From NCBI RefSeq assembly GCF_041107455.1, contig NZ_JBGBPY010000001.1:2170001-2234000 (forward strand): DNA of 64,000 nucleotides, read 5' to 3'. A program made the position numbers and the translations under genes. Positions within the stretch are counted from its first letter, which is position 1, and every line of letters begins with the position of its first letter. Source of the stretch: Rhodanobacter humi (GTDB lineage: Bacteria > Pseudomonadota > Gammaproteobacteria > Xanthomonadales > Rhodanobacteraceae). This document shows positions 17,801-24,387 of this stretch, piece by piece. Under the pieces are notes generated by a model, which was not told the DNA's origin, searched no databases, and worked only from the letters and a program-made list of their open reading frames with translations.

Positions 17801-17888
17801 CGCCCGTGCCGAACAGGCACAGGGCCAGACCGATGGCCAGCGAAGTGCGGCGCAGCGGTCCCGCTTTGTGGTTTTCAGGTTGGTTCAT
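14829..17888 (-). CDS. Oar-like TonB-dependent outer-membrane receptor
   Basis: A 1019-residue outer-membrane beta-barrel transporter. The start at 17888 has GGAG seven bases upstream and yields a signal peptide (LAIGLALCLFGTGAMAQ). The mature N-terminus, about 32-110, is a carboxypeptidase-regulatory-like fold (GQAQAGDTVLV...YVFDSLPLGSYTVTLQ). It is followed by a plug domain of about 115-260 (VITSQQLARLPL, YLNGFNTTDPLSGFGG, GGYGAAYGRSDGGVIS). The rest is barrel, rich in aromatic and acidic residues, ending FGVSYDY with a C-terminal aromatic residue. This architecture matches the Oar/TBDT receptors that are numerous in Xanthomonadales and often linked to peptide or protein breakdown products. 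The ligand is unknown. A motif repeated five times upstream probably takes part in its regulation. Confidence 0.92.
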   Translation of the reverse strand: MNQPENHKAGPLRRTSLAIGLALCLFGTGAMAQSTTGSIYGQAQAGDTVLVKSDSGVTRQVTVDAAGRYVFDSLPLGSYTVTLQRGGQTVDSRADVTMRVGSGTEVSFGAHNVQTLSAVTVTANGLPSIDVSGVDSRTVITSQQLARLPLARSAEAIALLAPGVVSGSSLFANALGGSVVSFSGASVTENAYYLNGFNTTDPLSGFGGITLPYGAIDQQEILSGGYGAAYGRSDGGVISQVGKRGTNEWHFGGQLQWTPKDLNADPKNWYYVNKDGSQGKLRQYRKDNKSWTTTASGYVGGPLIQDKLFLFAAVEAERRQGESTGSNVAPYVDHYRYDNPKWYGKLDWNITDSNILEVTAASNKSSYQGTFNEFDYATLTEGGFNSYDTHTKNGAEVYSAKFTSYITDDLTASVMYGKMKGTWYSDTPGYDPTYPYIFGAADANPDFATPHNSQTVSTINLPGHRSTNTNLRLDLSYRLGDHTLTAGIDNQDVKNIDGGTKFPDAGLGYAWEYDTMDDDPDAYIIGGPGTAQPGADWRNSPWVANTGSQPGGETGYYVARYRYHDNASVRVKQRAQYVEDSWQISDRWLVKLGLRNDQFTNYSAAGKPYVRLTSPQWAPRVGFSWDVNGDSSFKVYGNAGRYYLAMPTSVALRSAGSSLYTREYYTYTGIDQNGIPTGLSPIETYLGDGAPVSANGEYGQPRDPKTSASTNLKSEYQDEYILGFDKKLGDAWVYGAKATYRNLRNAIDDIADSPSIVAKMNAMGIDPATYDVSQIPGSILINPGNTSYFDIPKLGGGYYTVPMDWTKDFGFNTTMKRKYYGLNLYLEHPFDGKWFGKLDYLYSRSYGNSEGQVRSDVGQEDVSATMDWDYATLMDYANGALANDRRHQIKAYGSYQIAPEWMLSGNLAIASGSPKTCLGAYGPNGTYPGLGYGPYYHFCNGKPFRPGDQRQPWTYRLDLSAEYRPEWAGKKLAFNVMVYNVFDKQTTTQTYAVSTSSSYLRPYSSMTPRYVRFGVSYDY

Positions 17889-17936
17889 TTCACAGCTCCC
17901 TGGGGATGGGGCCCGGACTTTCCGGGATTCACAAAA

Positions 17937-18096
17937 ACTTGCGAAATTCCGTTTGCCGAAACAGGTCACGGATGTGTCTCGCAATAGCCTGATTTTGTTT
18001 GAATTGCATGGAAATCAAGGCAGGGGACTGATGACCGTACCGTAAAGAAATTGCGAATGTCAACATTTCGCAAGTTATGTTGCCATCAACTTGCGA
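17937..18096. promoter_or_regulatory. Repeated TTGCGA motif upstream of the receptor gene
   Basis: Five TTGCGA/TCGCAA hexamers lie in 160 bases: 17939-17944, 17979-17984, 18051-18056, 18068-18073 and 18091-18096. Two are part of a longer 11-base motif in opposite orientation, ACTTGCGAAAT at 17937-17947 and ATTTCGCAAGT at 18065-18075. The stretch is distinctly more A+T-rich than its surroundings. It is probably the promoter-operator of the receptor gene. The regulator is not known. Confidence 0.5.
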
Positions 18097-18525
18097 TACG
18101 AATTCCGTGGCGACCCGCACCCGGCCTTGGGGCGCGTCGAGGGTTGCCGCCGCTGGGTGAGGCCGGGAAATCCCCGTGGAATCCCGCCTTCCGCCCACGG
18201 GTCGTGGGCGGGCGAGGAAGGGCCGCCCGGGCGATGTCGGCGTGTGGGGACCGCCGGCCAGGCTTGCGCAGAAAGACCGCCCCGCGTTCCGCGCGGAGCC
18301 GCAGCCGCCGGGCGCGGGCGGTCAATGGCGTGTCTTGCCGAACGGCATCTCAGGGGGGCGCGGAGCGGACGCCGTTTCGGGCAGTCCGAGAAGAATCGCA
18401 GGCAGCGGAGGCGCGGAGCGCAAGCTCCGGGATCCCGGCAAGCGGGAAACCCGGGCCGCATCCCGGGGGCGTGGTCGGCCGATCGAACGCTCAGGCGGGT
18501 CCTGGCGCGCGTCGCGCAGGCCGCT
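18097..18525. other. Gene-free G+C-rich spacer
   Basis: About 430 bases with no convincing gene on either strand. Open frames here lack ribosome sites and have the arginine/alanine-heavy composition expected of chance frames in G+C-rich DNA. I see only short local palindromes, such as GCCCACGGGTCGTGGGC near 18195. Confidence 0.5.
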
Positions 18526-20433
18526 TTACAGGATTCCCTTCACCCCTGCCCCGAACGCCGTGATCAGGCGCGTGTAGATCAGCTTGGGCGAGATCGCCAC
18601 GTCGGGAAAGTCGCCGACCGGGGTGTAGCACTCCTGGAACTTCGGGTTGTCGGGCGCGAGCGGGGCGCAGCCGGGCTTGATCTCGTAGCTGGTGGCGTAG
18701 CGGAACGGCCACAGGTCGAACAGCGGCAACCGCGAGGAGAGGTTCCCGATGGCCTGGCTGATGTCGCCGAGCACCGGGATCGTGGGTTCGCGCCTGGCGA
18801 TGGTCCAGGCGTTCTGCGGCAAGGTGTCCTCGAGGATGGAGGCGCGCACTTCGCTGGCGAAGCGGGGGTCGTAGACGATCACGCCGGCCTCGGTGTTGTA
18901 GTGGTCGGAGCGCGGGTCGAAGTTGTGCGAGCCGACCATCGCGAAGCTGTCGTCCACCACCATCGACTTGGCGTGCAGGCTGTAGCGGCGACCGTTGCTG
19001 CGCAGCGGGGCGGGGCGGTTGCGCCGGCCGTGGCTGCCGAACACGCCGGGGCGGCGCTCGTTGCCGGGAAAGCGCTGGCGCGGCTTGCCGGACTTGGCGG
19101 ACTTGCCGGGCGCGGCGATGGGCTGGCCGGTGGGGCCGTCATCCTGGTCCTCGTTCGCTTCTTCCCAGGCCTCGGCGGCGCTGTCGGCGTGCGGTTTCAG
19201 CTCGTGGATCTGGAAGCCGTATTCGGTGAGGTAGCGGCGGCGGTGCTTGTAGGACAGCCCGTACACCGCGAACGCGTCGGTGGCGGCCAGCGAGTTGGTG
19301 GAGATGATGATGCTGGGCGACGGGTTTTCCCGGTGCAGGCGCTTGAAGATGTCCTGCGCGCGCTTGCTGAGCACCAGGTAGGGCGTCTGCACCACCACCT
19401 CGTGCTTCGCGTCGGCGACCATGCGCATCAGGCGGCCGGTGAGTTCGCGCGCGCTGCGTTTGGTCGGCTCGTCGGTCTTGGCCGGCAGGTCGCTGAAGTA
19501 GTTCACCTGGCTCACGCGCAAGGTGTCGTCGCCGATCCAGGCGGCGAGCCAGTCGGGGTCCTCCGCCTCGGCCTGGGCGCGCGCCACCCGCGCCGGGTCG
19601 GTGTAGTGCGGCGCGGGCCAGCCGGGCGCCGCGCGGTCGCTGCGGATGCGCCGGTTGACGTCGCGCAGGCGGATCAGCGGCACCGAGCGCCGGTGGTTCC
19701 AGAACAGCGCGAAGCTGTCGGCCATCTCGCGGCCCACCGGGCCGCCGGCCATCACGTCGCGGTCGAGGTAGTCGAAATCCGGGTCCCAGTTGAAGTAGCG
19801 GTTCTGGTAGTTGCGCCCGCCGGTGATGCCGATGGCGTCGTCCACCAGCAGCAGCTTGTTGTGCATGCGCTGGTTGAACTTCATGAAGCAGCACAAGACG
19901 CCGGCGGCGAACTGCAGCGGCGGCGTCTGCGCATCGTGGAAGGTGGGGTTGTACAGCTTCACCTCGAGGTTCGGGCTGACCCGGGCGAGGCGGTCGAGCA
20001 GGCCGAGGTCGCCGAACGAAAACAGCTGGTCGGCGAGGATGCGCACCTGCACCCCGCGCCGCGCGGCCTGCACCAGCTCGTTCAGCACCAGTTGGCCGAT
20101 GTCGTCCTCGTCCCAGATGTAGGTCTGCACGTCGATGCTGTGCTGCGCGGCGCGGATCAGGCTGAGGCGCGCCACCAGCGCGGCCTCGCTGTCGTCGAGC
20201 AGGGTGACGGTGTTGACCGGATGCTCGGACGTGGAGTCGGCGATCGCCTGCTGCGCGGCATCCAGCAGGGGCGAAGGCGTGGCGCAACGGTCGGCCTGGT
20301 GGCAGCTGTCCTCGCGGCCGGGGCTGGCGGCGACGATGGCGCCGGCCTCGCGGATCTGGGCGCGGCTCAGCGTGCAGCCTTGCAGCAGCGCGACGAGCAG
20401 CAGGACGGGAAGCAGCAGCCAGCGAAACGACAT
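18526..20433 (-). CDS. Phospholipase D-type lipoprotein (cardiolipin synthase-like)
   Basis: A 635-residue exported protein of the phospholipase D superfamily. The N-terminus, MSFRWLLLPVLLLVALLQGC, is a lipoprotein signal with Cys20 as the lipid-bearing residue. Two HKD motifs are present: HNKLLLVDD with His191, Lys193 and Asp198, and HAKSMVVDDSFAMVGSHNFD near residue 500. Both are needed in the family, so the enzyme looks active. Between them lies a charged, lysine- and arginine-rich insert of about 60 residues (EEANEDQDDGPTGQP...NRPAPLRSN) that is probably disordered. The length and layout match the PLD-like proteins of Xanthomonadales related to cardiolipin synthase C. Phosphatidyl transfer is likelier than simple hydrolysis, but the substrate is not shown. 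It is separated from sixA by 214 bases. Confidence 0.9.
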   Translation of the reverse strand: MSFRWLLLPVLLLVALLQGCTLSRAQIREAGAIVAASPGREDSCHQADRCATPSPLLDAAQQAIADSTSEHPVNTVTLLDDSEAALVARLSLIRAAQHSIDVQTYIWDEDDIGQLVLNELVQAARRGVQVRILADQLFSFGDLGLLDRLARVSPNLEVKLYNPTFHDAQTPPLQFAAGVLCCFMKFNQRMHNKLLLVDDAIGITGGRNYQNRYFNWDPDFDYLDRDVMAGGPVGREMADSFALFWNHRRSVPLIRLRDVNRRIRSDRAAPGWPAPHYTDPARVARAQAEAEDPDWLAAWIGDDTLRVSQVNYFSDLPAKTDEPTKRSARELTGRLMRMVADAKHEVVVQTPYLVLSKRAQDIFKRLHRENPSPSIIISTNSLAATDAFAVYGLSYKHRRRYLTEYGFQIHELKPHADSAAEAWEEANEDQDDGPTGQPIAAPGKSAKSGKPRQRFPGNERRPGVFGSHGRRNRPAPLRSNGRRYSLHAKSMVVDDSFAMVGSHNFDPRSDHYNTEAGVIVYDPRFASEVRASILEDTLPQNAWTIARREPTIPVLGDISQAIGNLSSRLPLFDLWPFRYATSYEIKPGCAPLAPDNPKFQECYTPVGDFPDVAISPKLIYTRLITAFGAGVKGIL

Positions 20434-20647
20434 GAACGATGGACGAGGCGAGGCGTCATGCCCCGGGCGTGTTGTTGAAGTTATCCCAAAACCCGTTCGC
20501 CCCGGGCGTGGCGCCGGGGCGCGGGCATGCATGTGGATGCTTCGATGGCGCGGGGAGGCCGCAGCGACGCGGGTCTGGAGGCGGCCGTGTTCCGGCCTCG
20601 CGGAACCGCGTTCCGCCACGTTCGGCACGAACGGTCTTTCCGGCGAT

Positions 20648-21127
20648 TCAGCGCGGCGACCAGAACGCATCCAGCCGCGCGCTGGCCGGCTCCAGCGGGC
20701 CGCTGCTGAGGTGCAGCACGGCCAGCCCGGCCGGCGGCATGCCGCGGAATTCGTCCGAACGGCCTTCCACCAGCAGTGCCACCAGCCGCTCGATGCCGGG
20801 GTTGTGGCCCACCAGCAGCACGGTGCCGGCGTCGGCGTGCTGGTCGAGCAGGGCCAGCAGTTCGCCGGGGGTGGCGTCGTAGATCTCGCCGGCCTGCTGC
20901 AGCGGCGGCGGGTCGGCCAGCGCGGCCAGCGCCAGCTGCGCGGTTTCCTCGGCGCGCCGCGCGGGCGAGCACAGTGCGCGCAGCGGTCGTGCGCCATGCC
21001 GTGCCAGCCATGCGCCGGCGTCTTGCGCCTCGCGCCGGCCGTGCTCGCTCAGCGGGCGCTGGCGATCGTCGCCGTCGCCCTCGGCGGGCAGGGCTTCGGC
21101 GTGGCGCAGCAGGATCAGTTCGTGCAT
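20648..21127 (-). CDS. sixA: Phosphohistidine phosphatase, SixA family
   Basis: A 159-residue histidine phosphatase. The catalytic RHA motif is at Arg8-His9 (LILLRHAEA). Further family features are RPLSEHGRREAQDAG, the second-arginine block SPARRAEETAQ and the second histidine in VLLVGHNPGIERL. In E. coli SixA removes phosphate from phosphohistidine of ArcB and of nitrogen-PTS proteins. It lies 31 bases after the parA-type gene on the same strand and may share its transcript. No phosphorelay target is coded nearby. Confidence 0.9.
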   Translation of the reverse strand: MHELILLRHAEALPAEGDGDDRQRPLSEHGRREAQDAGAWLARHGARPLRALCSPARRAEETAQLALAALADPPPLQQAGEIYDATPGELLALLDQHADAGTVLLVGHNPGIERLVALLVEGRSDEFRGMPPAGLAVLHLSSGPLEPASARLDAFWSPR

Positions 21128-21158
21128 GGAGGACTCCGGTGAATGGTTGGCTGCAGGC

Positions 21159-21794
21159 TCAGGCGGCCTGGCGCTTGATCCAGCGCAGCAGCGGCTTCCA
21201 GTCCTGCTGGTGGCCGCGCACCTGCTCGGACTGGTAGTCGAAGATGCCCTTGCCCAGCGCAGCGAGCAGCACGTAGGCCTGGCTGTCGCGCAACTGGGCG
21301 ACGACGGGGAACGGCGAGGCGCCCGCGAGCTGCTCCACCGCGTCCTGGCTGGCGTGGGTCCAGGGCTTGAGCCGGTTCGCCACCAGCGCCACCGGCAGCT
21401 TGCCGCTTTTGATGCGCTTGATCGCCTGCAGTGCGTCGAGGAAATGCAGCGTGGCGTCGAGGTCGAAGCTGGACGGCAGCACCGGCACCAGCAGCACGTC
21501 GGCCTGCTCGATGAAGGGTTCGAGCTCGCGCTCGCCCGAGCCGGCCGCGGTGTCGATCAGCAGTTGCTGCGTGTCCGGCGGCACGCGCTGCAGCGCCTTG
21601 CGACCGCCTTCCAGCCCCAGCACGCCGGGCACGTGGTCGGGCCGACGCGTGGCCCAGCGGTAGCTGGAGCCCTGGTGATCGGCATCCACGATGGCGGTGT
21701 GCTGCCCGGCTTGGGCCCAGTGCGACGCCAGCTGTGTCGCCAGCGTGCTCTTGCCGCATCCCCCCTTGCTGCTCGCCACCAGCGTCGTGACCAT
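21159..21794 (-). CDS. Orphan ParA/MinD-family ATPase
   Basis: A 211-residue cytoplasmic ATPase. The deviant Walker A box, SSKGGCGKST (residues 8-17, signature Lys10), and the switch region DADHQGSSYRWATRR assign it to the ParA/MinD superfamily. LLIDTAAGSGE gives the Walker B-like region. It has no N-terminal helix-turn-helix and there is no parB or centromere-like repeat nearby, so it is not an ordinary segregation ATPase. Similar short orphan ParAs position proteins or complexes on the nucleoid or membrane. It is flanked at short distance by sixA downstream and an exported unknown upstream, which suggests an operon. Confidence 0.87.
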   Translation of the reverse strand: MVTTLVASSKGGCGKSTLATQLASHWAQAGQHTAIVDADHQGSSYRWATRRPDHVPGVLGLEGGRKALQRVPPDTQQLLIDTAAGSGERELEPFIEQADVLLVPVLPSSFDLDATLHFLDALQAIKRIKSGKLPVALVANRLKPWTHASQDAVEQLAGASPFPVVAQLRDSQAYVLLAALGKGIFDYQSEQVRGHQQDWKPLLRWIKRQAA

Positions 21795-21844
21795 GGGTAC
21801 GCCCTTGTCGCGAAAGGTGGACCAAGCCTAACCGCTGCGGCCCG

Positions 21845-22882
21845 TCATGGGGAGTGCGCCGGGGCCGGGGCGTCCGGCGCGGGCGGCTGCCAGCTGCCGG
21901 GCGCGGTGGTCGAGACGCCGCTGGCGCGCAGCACGGCGGTCAGCTGGCTCATCTCGGTGCCGCCCTGCTTCGCGGCCGCCAGCAACTGCTGCGCCAGCGC
22001 GGGATCGTCCTGCGCGCGCAGCGCCAGCTGCGAGTAGTTCTGCACCTGCCAGATCAGGTCGCGGCGCTGCTGCCGTGCGTCCGCCTGCGCGGTTGCGTCC
22101 CCGAGCACCTCGCGCAGGTGCAGGCCCAGCGAGCGCGCCAGCGGGCTGGAACCCCATTCGAGCAGCTTGCCGAGCCTGAGGCAGTCGGCCTTGATCGCGG
22201 CGTCGTCGCCCGCGTTCTCGCACAGCTTGGCGACGACCGGCAGCGCGGGCCGCGGCTGCAGCCGGGCATTGCCCTGCACGATCAGCGCCTGCACGCCGAC
22301 GGGTCCGCCCGTGCCCTGCGTGGCCGGCGGCGGGGGCAACGCATCCACCACGCCGGCCAGCGCCGCGAGGCTGCTGCCGGTGTAGTCGTCGTAGAGCTTG
22401 GCGGCGGCGGCCCTGGCCAAGTCCACGCGCGCCGCATCGGATTTCATGTCGCGGGTGTCGAGGCCGAGCTTGAGCAGCCACACCGCGGCGTTGTCCGGCG
22501 CCTGCTCCACCAGCTTGCGCAGCGCGCTGGCGTTCGGGCAGGCATCGGCCTTCGCGTCGCAGTCGGCGAGGCGCGCCCACTGCACGGCGGGGCCGGCATC
22601 GCTGGCCGCGGCGGCGCGGTTGATCAGCGCGTGGAAACTGTTGGTTTTCGGCTGCCGCGGCAGCGGACGGGCCAGCAACGCCGCGCCCAGCAGCGGTTGG
22701 GCCGTGGCACGCAGCGCCAGCACGCTGACCAGATCGTGCTGGAAAGCCTGCAGCGCCTGCTCGCGCGCGCTGTCGCCGGTGGCCGGTGCCGCATCCGCAG
22801 CGGCTTGTTTCACCGCCGCCGCCGCGGGGGCGACGGGCAGCGACAGGGCGCCGGCAAGGGCGAGGCAATGCCATCCACGCAT
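21845..22882 (-). CDS. Exported protein of unknown function, 345 residues
   Basis: No known family is recognised. The N-terminus MRGWHCLALAGALSLPVAPAAAA is a good Sec signal peptide, so the protein is probably periplasmic. The mature part is almost wholly helical, alanine/leucine-rich, and has scattered cysteines (ADCDAKADACPN, KLCENAGDD, KADCLRLG) that could form disulfides. Spacing of the helical segments (EQAPDNAAVWLLKLGLD, WGSSPLARSLGLHLREVLGD) resembles TPR- or Sel1-like repeats, but no clean consensus is present. It ends 50 bases before the orphan parA and probably leads that transcript. Confidence 0.75.
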   Translation of the reverse strand: MRGWHCLALAGALSLPVAPAAAAVKQAAADAAPATGDSAREQALQAFQHDLVSVLALRATAQPLLGAALLARPLPRQPKTNSFHALINRAAAASDAGPAVQWARLADCDAKADACPNASALRKLVEQAPDNAAVWLLKLGLDTRDMKSDAARVDLARAAAAKLYDDYTGSSLAALAGVVDALPPPPATQGTGGPVGVQALIVQGNARLQPRPALPVVAKLCENAGDDAAIKADCLRLGKLLEWGSSPLARSLGLHLREVLGDATAQADARQQRRDLIWQVQNYSQLALRAQDDPALAQQLLAAAKQGGTEMSQLTAVLRASGVSTTAPGSWQPPAPDAPAPAHSP

Positions 22883-23053
22883 GGGGTGCTCCAGCGATCA
22901 CGGGGCCGCCAGCTTAGCGGCCGGGTGTTGAGGATGCTCTGAACGGTTTCTGAGTCATGGGCCGTCGCAGCGGGCTCGTTCGCAGCGGGATTGCTAGGAT
23001 GGCCTCTGGTCCGCGCGCCCGGCGCGCTCCACCACAGAGGGCGGAGGGCCGTC

Positions 23054-23248
23054 GTGAATCACTTTTCGAGTTTTGCCGATGGCGCACCCTGGTTTGCCGG
23101 CTGGGGCACGCTGGCCTTGATCAACGCGGGCCTGGCCCAAGGCAAGAACCGCAGCGGCCTGCTGTGGTTCCTGCTGTCGTTGCCGTTCGGGCCGCTGGTG
23201 ACATTGGCCCTGGTGCTGCTGCCCAAGGTGCGGTCGAAGATGTTTTGA
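23054..23248 (+). CDS. Small membrane protein, 64 residues
   Basis: A short hydrophobic protein starting at GTG 23054, preceded by a strong GGAGG at 23043-23047. It has one segment near residues 14-27 (FAGWGTLALINAGLAQG) and a stronger one near 35-56 (SGLLWFLLSLPFGPLVTLALVLL), followed by a basic tail KVRSKMF. This suggests insertion in the inner membrane with a cytoplasmic C-terminus. No function can be given. The pattern GKNRSGLLWFLLSLPFGP is reminiscent of small conserved proteins seen in several proteobacteria. Confidence 0.7.
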   Translation: MNHFSSFADGAPWFAGWGTLALINAGLAQGKNRSGLLWFLLSLPFGPLVTLALVLLPKVRSKMF

Positions 23249-23249
23249 A

Positions 23250-23288
23250 GAGCGGCGCGAGCCTGGGTCGCGGCTGAAGCCGTTCCTA
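23250..23288. repeat. REP-like element, GTAG family, degenerate copy
   Basis: The right arm TCGCGGCTGAAGCCG continues as TTCCTA (23268-23288). The left arm at 23250-23260 reads GAGCGGCGCGA, which matches the intact arm minus its central seven bases. The right arm runs into the stop codon of speE (TAG on the minus strand at 23286-23288). Confidence 0.7.
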
Positions 23289-24155
23289 TTCGCCCAGCGC
23301 CTCGCGCATGAATTCCGGCTGGGCCAGCGCGGCCTTGTGGATCTCGGCGTTGTAGTACCTGGTAGGGAAGTTCTTGGCTGAAGCGCCGCGCTCGCGGAAG
23401 CCGCTGAGGTCGCCGCCCTTGCGCGCCATGGTGCAGCTCCACCAGCCGGTGGGGTAGCAGGGCTGCGGGAATGGCAGGGTCTTCACGGCGCTGAAGCCGG
23501 CGGTGCGCATCGCGGCGCGCATCGACTTGATGAGTTCGAGGTGCGCCAGCGGCGATTCGCTCTGCTGCACCAGCAGGCCGCCGTGGCGCAGCGCCTTGTG
23601 GCAGCTGACGTAGAACGCGGCGTTGAACAGGCCTTCGGCGGGGCCTACCGGGTCGGTCGAGTCGACGATGATGAGGTCCAGCGACTCGGGCTCGGCCTCG
23701 GCCATGTACTTGATGCCGTCGATGAACAGCAGTTCGGCGCGCGGGTCGTGGTTCGACTCGCACAGCTCGGGGAAGTACTGCTCGGCGAGCCGCGTCACGC
23801 GCTCGTCGATCTCCACCTGCACGGCGTGCTCGACTTCCTCGTGCTTCAGCACCTCGCGCAGCGTGCCGCAGTCGCCGCCGCCGATGATGACGACGCGCTT
23901 GGCGCGCGCATGGGTGAACAGCGCCGGGTGGGTCATCATCTCGTGGTAGAGGAAGTTGTCGCGCGTGGTGAGCATCACGCAGCCATCGATCACCATCAAC
24001 TTGCCCCAGTCGGTGGTCTGGTGGATCTCGATGGTCTGGAACGGGGTCTTCTCCGCATGCAGCAGTTGCTCGGTGCGGAAGCCGATGGAGGAGCCGGAGG
24101 CCTGGTGCGCCTCGGTGAACCAGCGGGCTTCATTCGGTGTGGGCTGCTGCGACAT
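23286..24155 (-). CDS. speE: Polyamine aminopropyltransferase (spermidine synthase)
   Basis: A 289-residue cytoplasmic enzyme that transfers aminopropyl from decarboxylated S-adenosylmethionine to putrescine. The sequence shows the family order: WFTEAHQASGSSIGFRTEQLL, the substrate lid LMVIDGCVMLTTRDNFLYHEMM, the nucleotide-binding GGGDCGTLREVLKH, VEIDERV and the catalytic LDLIIVDSTDPVGPAEGLF. Length is normal (E. coli SpeE has 287 residues). The ATG at 24155 gives the family N-terminus. It is divergent from speA, which starts the pathway, and the two share a 232-base promoter region. speD is not in the window. Confidence 0.95.
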   Translation of the reverse strand: MSQQPTPNEARWFTEAHQASGSSIGFRTEQLLHAEKTPFQTIEIHQTTDWGKLMVIDGCVMLTTRDNFLYHEMMTHPALFTHARAKRVVIIGGGDCGTLREVLKHEEVEHAVQVEIDERVTRLAEQYFPELCESNHDPRAELLFIDGIKYMAEAEPESLDLIIVDSTDPVGPAEGLFNAAFYVSCHKALRHGGLLVQQSESPLAHLELIKSMRAAMRTAGFSAVKTLPFPQPCYPTGWWSCTMARKGGDLSGFRERGASAKNFPTRYYNAEIHKAALAQPEFMREALGE

Positions 24156-24194
24156 GGGTGTACCTGGGCGTGAATGCGGGGTATTTGGCCGCCC

Positions 24195-24250
24195 ATTGTA
24201 GCCGAGCCGCCGCGGGCGGGGTTTGGGCCGGCCGCCGGGCCCGTTACAAT
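24195..24250. promoter_or_regulatory. Back-to-back promoters between speE and speA
   Basis: For speA on the plus strand, TTTGGG at 24222-24227 and TACAAT at 24245-24250 are spaced by 17 bases. For speE on the minus strand a matching TACAAT is formed by ATTGTA at 24195-24200, with a poor -35. The assignment rests on hexamer match only. Confidence 0.5.
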
Positions 24251-24387
24251 GGCGCCTCGGCCGCCCTCGGCGTGCCGGCTGGTGCGATCGGCCCCGCGGC
24301 GTGCGAGGCTTCCGGCCCATCGCGCTTCTATCCGTCAAGGCTCGCCGCTGCGACGACAGGCATCCCGTTTGCACAAGGAGACGCTTC

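Noticed and set aside
14190-17987. 1265-codon plus-strand frame opposite the TonB-dependent receptor
   Set aside because: It starts inside the tonB-like gene in another frame and runs antisense through the receptor. Composition is that of a shadow frame.
18091-20478. 795-codon plus-strand frame across the gene-free spacer and PLD gene
   Set aside because: The PLD protein on the minus strand has both HKD motifs and a lipoprotein signal. The plus-strand frame crosses the spacer without a start signal.
21159-21794. Plasmid or chromosome partition locus (parAB)
   Set aside because: No parB, no parS-like repeats and no plasmid genes nearby; the ATPase is an orphan.
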